The position numbers were made by a program, and so were the translations under genes. From Stenotrophomonas sp. UBA2629 (GTDB taxonomy: Bacteria; Pseudomonadota; Gammaproteobacteria; Xanthomonadales; Xanthomonadaceae), in NCBI GenBank assembly GCA_002359895.1, contig DEOB01000012.1, positions 103,281 to 167,280 of the forward strand: DNA of 64,000 bases. The letters run 5' to 3'. The number at the start of each line of letters is the position of its first letter. The stretch's first letter is position 1. Below the pieces are notes generated by a model that was given only the letters and a program-made list of their open reading frames with translations, was not told where the DNA came from and made no database searches. This document shows, piece by piece, positions 58,987 to 64,000 of this stretch.

Positions 58987-61900
58987 ATGAGTAGTGCAAA
59001 GCAAGCAGCCCGCCTGAAGCGCACCGCGCTCGCGGTGATTCTGACCTCCGTCATCGGCGCCGCCGCCGCCCAGAGCACCACTGGCTCCCTGTTCGGCAAC
59101 GCGCCCGCGGCCGCAGGCACCACCATCACCGTCCAGAACGAATCCGGCCTCAAGCGCACCGCCACGGTGGATGCCAACGGCCGCTACAATCTCGGCTCGC
59201 TGCCTGTCGGCAAGTACTCCATCAACCTGGAGCGCGACGGTCAGGTAATCGACAAGCGCGAAAACGTGCAGCTGCGAGTCGGCGCCGGCACGGAAGTCTC
59301 CTTCGGCGGCGGCGGTGCCACCACCCTTGATGCGGTGACCGTCACCGCAGCCAGCATGCCGAAGATCGACGTCAGCAATACGGTGTCGAAGTCCGTCATC
59401 ACTTCCGAGCAGCTTGATGTGCTGCCGTTGGGCCGTAGTGCAGAAGCCATCGCGTTGCTGGCGCCGGGTGTCGTAAGCGGCAGCGGCTTCTTCACCAACG
59501 GTTCGCGCACGGTACTGGCCTTTGGTGGCTCCGCCGTTACCGAAAATGCCTACTACCTCAATGGTTTCAACACGTCCAATCCGCTGAGCAACGTTGGTGG
59601 CGTGGGCCTGCCCTACGGCTCGATCGACCAGCAGGAAACCTATACCGGTGGCTACAGCGCAAGCTACGGCCGCTCAACGGGTGGTGTGATCAACCAGCTG
59701 GGCAAGCGCGGCACCAACGAGTGGCGCTTCGGCTTCCAGACCACATGGGCACCCGACAAACTGGCGGCCTCACCACGAGACGTCTGGTACCCGAGCAACG
59801 CACTGGGAGCGGACTATGAGTACGCCAACCCCAATCTGCCCGGCACGCTGTACCGTTATCGCAACAACGACACCTCAAGCCGCACCACGGTGAGTGGCTA
59901 CGTCAGTGGCCCGTTGATCGAAGACCGCCTGTTCATTCATCTGGCGGCCGAAACCGACAAGCGTGATGGTGTATCGACCAACAGCTCCGCATCGAGCACG
60001 CAGGCCCGCAACAACTACACCATCGACACGCCTAAGTTCTACGGCAAGATCGATTGGAACATCACCGACGACCACACCCTCGAATACACCCGTATCCAGA
60101 ACACCGACAACCAGCGGGGCTACTACACCGCGTTCGACTACGAGACGCTGAAGGAAGGTGGCCGCACCGGAACCTACTCCAACACGACGAAACTCAAAGA
60201 CGATTACGACATCTTCAAGTACACCGGCTACCTCACTGAGGATCTGACGCTCAGCGCCGTGTGGGGCCGCAGCAAGCAGAGCAATCTGGAATACAACCCG
60301 ATTGAGCCTGATGAGCCCTACCTCAGCGGCGTGACCCTGCAGGATCCCAGCATCACCGGCGGCAAGCCAATCCTCAACAACCAAGCTGCCCGTGACACCA
60401 AGGCGCGCGATGCGGGCAGCACCACCCGTGGCTTGCGCGTGGATCTTGAGTACCGTCTTGGCGATCACCAGCTGAAGGCTGGTATCGACAACATGTATTA
60501 CAACGGCAACAACGAAGGCCAGAAGATCACCGGCCCCGGGTATGCCTGGTACTACTCGCGCATCGCGCCCGACAAGTCACCGAGCCCGGGCTTCAACATC
60601 GCGGCGCCAGGTGGCGACGGCTACTTCGCGTACAAGTACATTCTGGCCACCACCACCAGCATGAGCGTGGAACAGAAGGCTTACTACCTGGAAGACCAAT
60701 GGCAGGTCACGCCGAACTGGCTGGTCACCCTGGGTGTTCGCAACGACAAGTTCACCAACTTCAACAGCGCAGCTGTTCCGTACGTTGAAAGCGGCGACCA
60801 GTGGGCCCCCCGTCTGGGCGCAAGTTGGGACGTGTTTGGCGATTCATCGCTGAAGGTGTTCGCCAATCTGGGCCGCTACTACCTGGCACTGCCCAACAGC
60901 GTTGCCATTCGCGGCGCATCGGCTTCGACCTTCACCCGCGAGTACTTCACTTACACCGGCATCGATGAAAAGGGCAACCCGACCGGCTTGACCGCCCTCG
61001 GCCCGGGCCCGGTGTCGTCCAACGGTGAGTACGGCCAGACGCCAGACCCGGCCGGCGTTGCTCCGACCGACCTGAAGTCGCAGTACCAGGACGAACTGAT
61101 CCTCGGCTTTGAGAAGACCATCGGTCAATCGTGGAACAGCGGTGCCAAGTTCACCTACCGACGTCTGCAGACTGCGATCGACGACATCTGCGATCCGGAC
61201 CTGATGGAAGAGAAACTGCTGTCAATGAACGTGGACACCAGCAAGCTGGAAATTCCAGGCTGCGTGATCTTCAACCCCGGTAAGACCAATACCTTCCTTG
61301 CCAAGCATATTGATGGTTCGGGCTACACGTCCTTCAAGATGAGCGGCAACGATTGGGGTTACGGCAGCACGAAGGCAAAGCGTGACTACATTGCAATCGA
61401 CCTGTTCCTCGAACACCCGATGACCGACAAGTGGTACGGCCGCCTGGATTACACCTGGTCGCGCAACTTCGGTAACACCGAAGGCCAGGTGAAGTCCGAC
61501 ATCGGTCAGGATGATGTATCCAAGACGCAGGACTGGGATGCCGCTGCCTTGATGGCCTACGCCGGTGGCTACATGGCCAACGATCGTCGCCATCAGTTGA
61601 AGGGCTTTGGTGCTTATCAGTTCAACGAAGAATGGACCGCCTCGGCCACGTTGCGCATCATGTCGGGCATGCCCAAGAGCTGCTTGGGCTTCTGGGGTGA
61701 TGACCACAGCGAGCCGGTCCCGGGCTACGGTGCTTCGTACCACTACTGCGATGGCAAGCCGTCCCGTCCGGGCGATGCGGGCCGCCAGCCGTGGACCAAG
61801 CAGTTGGATCTGGGCGTGATGTACCGTCCCTCCTTCGCCGACCACAAGCTGGCCTTGGGCCTGGACGTGTTCAACGTCTTCAACGAGCTGAAGCAGGTTC

Positions 61901-62013
61901 AGTCGGATGCCCGCTTCGAGTCCAACCCGTACACCGTGTCCAACACCTACGGCATGGGCAATTACTTCACCACCCCGCGCTCGGTGCGTTTGACCGCCTC
62001 CTACGATTTCTGA
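58987..62013 (+). CDS. Oar-like TonB-dependent receptor (copy C, tandem duplicate)
   Basis: The 1008-residue protein has the same layout as copy B: signal peptide (RTALAVILTSVIGAAAAQ), regulatory-like domain beginning STTGSLFGNAPAAAGTTITVQNESGLKRT, plug with AVTENAYYLNGFNTSNPLSN, and a barrel ending SVRLTASYDF. Differences from copy B are scattered and cluster in short segments such as SGVTLQDPSITGGKPILNNQ versus SGVNLQNPRYNGGIPIRNTQ, which look like surface loops. AAGGGA precedes the ATG. A terminator follows 48 bp after the stop, as in copy B. Confidence 0.93.
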   Translation: MSSAKQAARLKRTALAVILTSVIGAAAAQSTTGSLFGNAPAAAGTTITVQNESGLKRTATVDANGRYNLGSLPVGKYSINLERDGQVIDKRENVQLRVGAGTEVSFGGGGATTLDAVTVTAASMPKIDVSNTVSKSVITSEQLDVLPLGRSAEAIALLAPGVVSGSGFFTNGSRTVLAFGGSAVTENAYYLNGFNTSNPLSNVGGVGLPYGSIDQQETYTGGYSASYGRSTGGVINQLGKRGTNEWRFGFQTTWAPDKLAASPRDVWYPSNALGADYEYANPNLPGTLYRYRNNDTSSRTTVSGYVSGPLIEDRLFIHLAAETDKRDGVSTNSSASSTQARNNYTIDTPKFYGKIDWNITDDHTLEYTRIQNTDNQRGYYTAFDYETLKEGGRTGTYSNTTKLKDDYDIFKYTGYLTEDLTLSAVWGRSKQSNLEYNPIEPDEPYLSGVTLQDPSITGGKPILNNQAARDTKARDAGSTTRGLRVDLEYRLGDHQLKAGIDNMYYNGNNEGQKITGPGYAWYYSRIAPDKSPSPGFNIAAPGGDGYFAYKYILATTTSMSVEQKAYYLEDQWQVTPNWLVTLGVRNDKFTNFNSAAVPYVESGDQWAPRLGASWDVFGDSSLKVFANLGRYYLALPNSVAIRGASASTFTREYFTYTGIDEKGNPTGLTALGPGPVSSNGEYGQTPDPAGVAPTDLKSQYQDELILGFEKTIGQSWNSGAKFTYRRLQTAIDDICDPDLMEEKLLSMNVDTSKLEIPGCVIFNPGKTNTFLAKHIDGSGYTSFKMSGNDWGYGSTKAKRDYIAIDLFLEHPMTDKWYGRLDYTWSRNFGNTEGQVKSDIGQDDVSKTQDWDAAALMAYAGGYMANDRRHQLKGFGAYQFNEEWTASATLRIMSGMPKSCLGFWGDDHSEPVPGYGASYHYCDGKPSRPGDAGRQPWTKQLDLGVMYRPSFADHKLALGLDVFNVFNELKQVQSDARFESNPYTVSNTYGMGNYFTTPRSVRLTASYDF

Positions 62014-62060
62014 TCGTAGAAGTACGGCAACAAGCTAAGTTCTCTCAGTAGACGTACTTC

Positions 62061-62089
62061 AAGCCCCGGCACCTTGCCGGGGCTTTTTT
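62061..62089 (+). terminator. Rho-independent terminator of Oar copy C
   Basis: AGCCCCGGC (62062-62070) pairs with GCCGGGGCT (62076-62084) with a 5-nt loop and a run of T. It is a near copy of the terminator after copy B. Confidence 0.92.
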
Positions 62090-62109
62090 ATGCGGCTGTC
62101 TAATTGCAT

Positions 62110-64000
62110 CTACCTCACCCATACCCGTAGCTCCCTCCCCACCACCGCCTCATTGCCGCTGTAGTCTTTCGCGGTGATGCGCAGGGTGTACTGCCCCGGT
62201 TGCAGTTCCGAGGGCTGCAGCAGGCCGGTGGCCAGTTGGCCGTCGCGCACGGTGTTTGTCAGCACGTAGCGGAAGCGCGTGCTGCTGCTGCCATGCACGG
62301 TGATGCCACTGTCGGCGGCGTAGGCCACTTTCACCGCTTCGCGCTGTGGCGGCATGCGGTTGAAGATGAGGTTCATGCGCGGCTGTTCATAGCCCGGCAG
62401 TGGCTTTCCGTTCGCATCGAGGATCTGGTAGCCCAACGCATACAACCCCAGCCGGCGACGCGGCAGGTTGTTGTCCACCTGGTCCCAGGCTTCCACCACC
62501 AACTGCAATCCGCCGCCCTCACGGCTTACCACCAGCCGCCCATCCTGCGTGTCGCGCAGGCGTTGGTCGCTCTCGTCCAGCAGGGCGATATCGTCGATCT
62601 TCGGCGCGACGTGATCGGCGTAGTTGTTGAAACCCAAACGCACTGCGTTGCGCTCGTAGCCGGATGGCCCAACCGCCAGGTGCACATGCGCCTGGTTGTT
62701 GATGCTGCCCAATGCATCGCCTGGCTGGAAGCGCGTACCGCGACGCACGCGCACGCGATCCAGTTGCCCCGCTTCATCACGCACCAGTTGGAAACGTGCG
62801 GCATCCAGCGGGCGGTTGCTGGCATCTCGGCCCACCTTCATGTGGATGTAGTCGAGCTTGTCCAGCGAGAACCCCTCCGCCTGCCCGCCCAGTGTCCACG
62901 TCGAGGCCGGGCTGCTGACCTTGCCTGCCGCAACGGCCAGCACCGTCTGCCCAACGTCGCCGCGCACATCAAAACCACTGTGCAGGTGATGACGACTCTC
63001 GCCACTGAAATTTCCGCGTACCTCGCCCAGCGTGCCTGTGACTTCATGCCAACCGTTCTGCGGTGCCAAAGGCCAGCGGCCTTCGTTACGTGACAGAGGA
63101 TTGTCAGCCGATGGCCCCAGCTCGGCCAGTTGCGGCACCGTACCTGCTGGCAGCTGTTGTAGATGATGGACACGGTGCGCATCAGCATCAGCCAGCAGCA
63201 GGCTGCCATCGGCCGCGAGCGCCAGACCGGCGGGCCGCGCGAAACGCTCGGCATCGCTACCGGCCACGGCCACCACATGGCCAGTGGGCGAAACCTGCAC
63301 CACGCGCCCGCTCAGGCGCTCCCCCACGTACACCACGCCGTCGTGCGTCAACGCCAGCGTCATCGGCCCCCACAACACACGCTGAGCATCGCCGCCGCCC
63401 ATCCGGGTGCTGACCATGCCGTCCGCATTGATGACACGCAGTGCGTTGTTCTGCAGATCCGCCACCCACAGATTGCCTTGGCCATCCAGCGCCACATCGG
63501 TAGGCGTATCAAAGCGCGCCTCCGCACCACGGCCATCCAGCCAATCCGGGCGATCACCGCCTGCCAGCGTCCACACACGTCCATCGGTTTCGATGACGCG
63601 GATGCGGTCGTTCCAGGTATCTGCCACATACACGCGGCCATCGCTGCCCACGGTCACGCCCATCGGCCCGTTGAACTGCGCCGTGGCTCCCATGCCATCG
63701 GCGAAGCCGGCCTGGCCGTTGCCGGCCAGCGTGGTTACCTGGCCCTGCGGTGTGATTTTGCGGATGGCATGGTTGCCGGTGTCGGCCACATACAGGTTGC
63801 CCGCCGCATCAAGCGCAATGCCCGAAGGCGTATTGAACTCCGCCGCCAGCCCCACGCCATCGGCAAAGCCTTCACGGCCACCGGCCAGCACATGGAACAC
63901 GCCATCCAGCGCGCGATAGACAATGCGGTTGTTGTCACCGGCATCGGCAACAAACAGCACACCGCCACTGACCGCCACACCCCAAGGGTCGCTGAAGCGC
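62110..64000 (-). CDS. NHL-repeat propeller fused to M23-type peptidase domain (partial, cut by window end)
   Basis: At least 629 residues lie in the window, and the frame continues past its right edge, so the N terminus is missing. NHL repeats fill about the first 290 residues (GIALDAAGNLYVADTGNHAIRKITPQG, GVTVGSDGRVYVADTWNDRIRVIETDG, and others). A LytM/M23-like domain follows with the zinc motif HSGFD in HHLHSGFDVRGDVGQTVLAVAAGKV and HVH in NNQAHVHLAVG. The C-terminal about 180 residues are Ig-like beta domains (YTLRITAKDYSGNEAVV). The protein is probably secreted or periplasmic. M23 enzymes cut peptidoglycan or Gly-rich peptides; here the substrate is unknown. Confidence 0.85.
   Translation of the reverse strand, partial: RFSDPWGVAVSGGVLFVADAGDNNRIVYRALDGVFHVLAGGREGFADGVGLAAEFNTPSGIALDAAGNLYVADTGNHAIRKITPQGQVTTLAGNGQAGFADGMGATAQFNGPMGVTVGSDGRVYVADTWNDRIRVIETDGRVWTLAGGDRPDWLDGRGAEARFDTPTDVALDGQGNLWVADLQNNALRVINADGMVSTRMGGGDAQRVLWGPMTLALTHDGVVYVGERLSGRVVQVSPTGHVVAVAGSDAERFARPAGLALAADGSLLLADADAHRVHHLQQLPAGTVPQLAELGPSADNPLSRNEGRWPLAPQNGWHEVTGTLGEVRGNFSGESRHHLHSGFDVRGDVGQTVLAVAAGKVSSPASTWTLGGQAEGFSLDKLDYIHMKVGRDASNRPLDAARFQLVRDEAGQLDRVRVRRGTRFQPGDALGSINNQAHVHLAVGPSGYERNAVRLGFNNYADHVAPKIDDIALLDESDQRLRDTQDGRLVVSREGGGLQLVVEAWDQVDNNLPRRRLGLYALGYQILDANGKPLPGYEQPRMNLIFNRMPPQREAVKVAYAADSGITVHGSSSTRFRYVLTNTVRDGQLATGLLQPSELQPGQYTLRITAKDYSGNEAVVGRELRVWVR

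Noticed and set aside
1..64000. CRISPR array, prophage, insertion sequence, tRNA or rRNA gene
   Set aside because: No regularly spaced repeats, transposase, integrase or phage genes, and no tRNA-like cloverleaf or rRNA stretch was noticed on reading; a dedicated RNA search was not possible here.

Overview
The window is ordinary-looking chromosomal DNA from a high-GC gammaproteobacterium of the Xanthomonadaceae, most likely Stenotrophomonas or a close relative. The evidence is the family-typical gene set (Oar-type TonB receptors, DUF3247, DUF1415, DUF3297, a YajQ protein, a CopL-like Cys/His protein), dense GC-rich intergenic hairpin repeats, and one GTAG-headed inverted REP pair at 28749-28815 of the SMAG type described in Stenotrophomonas maltophilia. 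I saw no insertion sequence, prophage, CRISPR array, tRNA or rRNA gene. Layout, 0-6.1 kb: a four-gene leftward unit encodes a CopL-like secreted protein, a TonB-dependent receptor, a PepSY membrane protein and a PepSY protein fused to an NqrF-type NADH/FAD/2Fe-2S reductase. It looks like a metal-chelate uptake and reduction operon. A good -35 element and a perfect 14-bp palindrome precede the first gene. 6.4-16.5 kb: glyoxalase I, the metNIQ methionine importer, an EamA exporter, the YajQ protein, an AcoR-like regulator lacking its AAA+ domain, an aromatic aldehyde dehydrogenase and DUF1415. 15.8-18.3 kb: an overlapping HAD phosphatase / RsuA / RsmC rRNA-modification unit. 18.4-24.6 kb: DUF3247, a hybrid sensor kinase, DUF3016, and the D-alanine catabolic pair dadA-alr divergent from an Lrp-type regulator. 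24.7-33.7 kb: a proline-rich secreted protein, MsrB, the MotAB stator, several small conserved proteins, a Na+/H+ antiporter, and an extradiol dioxygenase divergent from a LysR regulator. 33.7-47.7 kb: a PAS-GGDEF-EAL protein with a degenerate GGDEF, an M13 metalloprotease, a DUF2236 protein, a two-TM protein, a LytS/LytTR two-component system followed by a small secreted four-Cys protein, a secreted WD40-like protein and an M28 aminopeptidase. 47.8-62.1 kb: three Oar-like TonB receptors. The last two are a tandem duplication that includes the terminator but not the leader. Between the first and second receptor lies an ECF42-type sigma factor with a set of DGPF (YCII), VOC and DUF1428 genes. 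62.1 kb to the end: the C-terminal part of a protein joining NHL repeats to an M23-type peptidase domain, cut by the window edge. Main themes are import across the outer membrane, extracellular and periplasmic peptidases, and signalling. The most unusual elements are the NHL-M23 fusion, the PepSY-reductase operon with its palindromic operator candidate, the sigma-factor/DGPF cluster, the Oar duplication, and intergenic repeats whose hairpins vary in a compensatory way.
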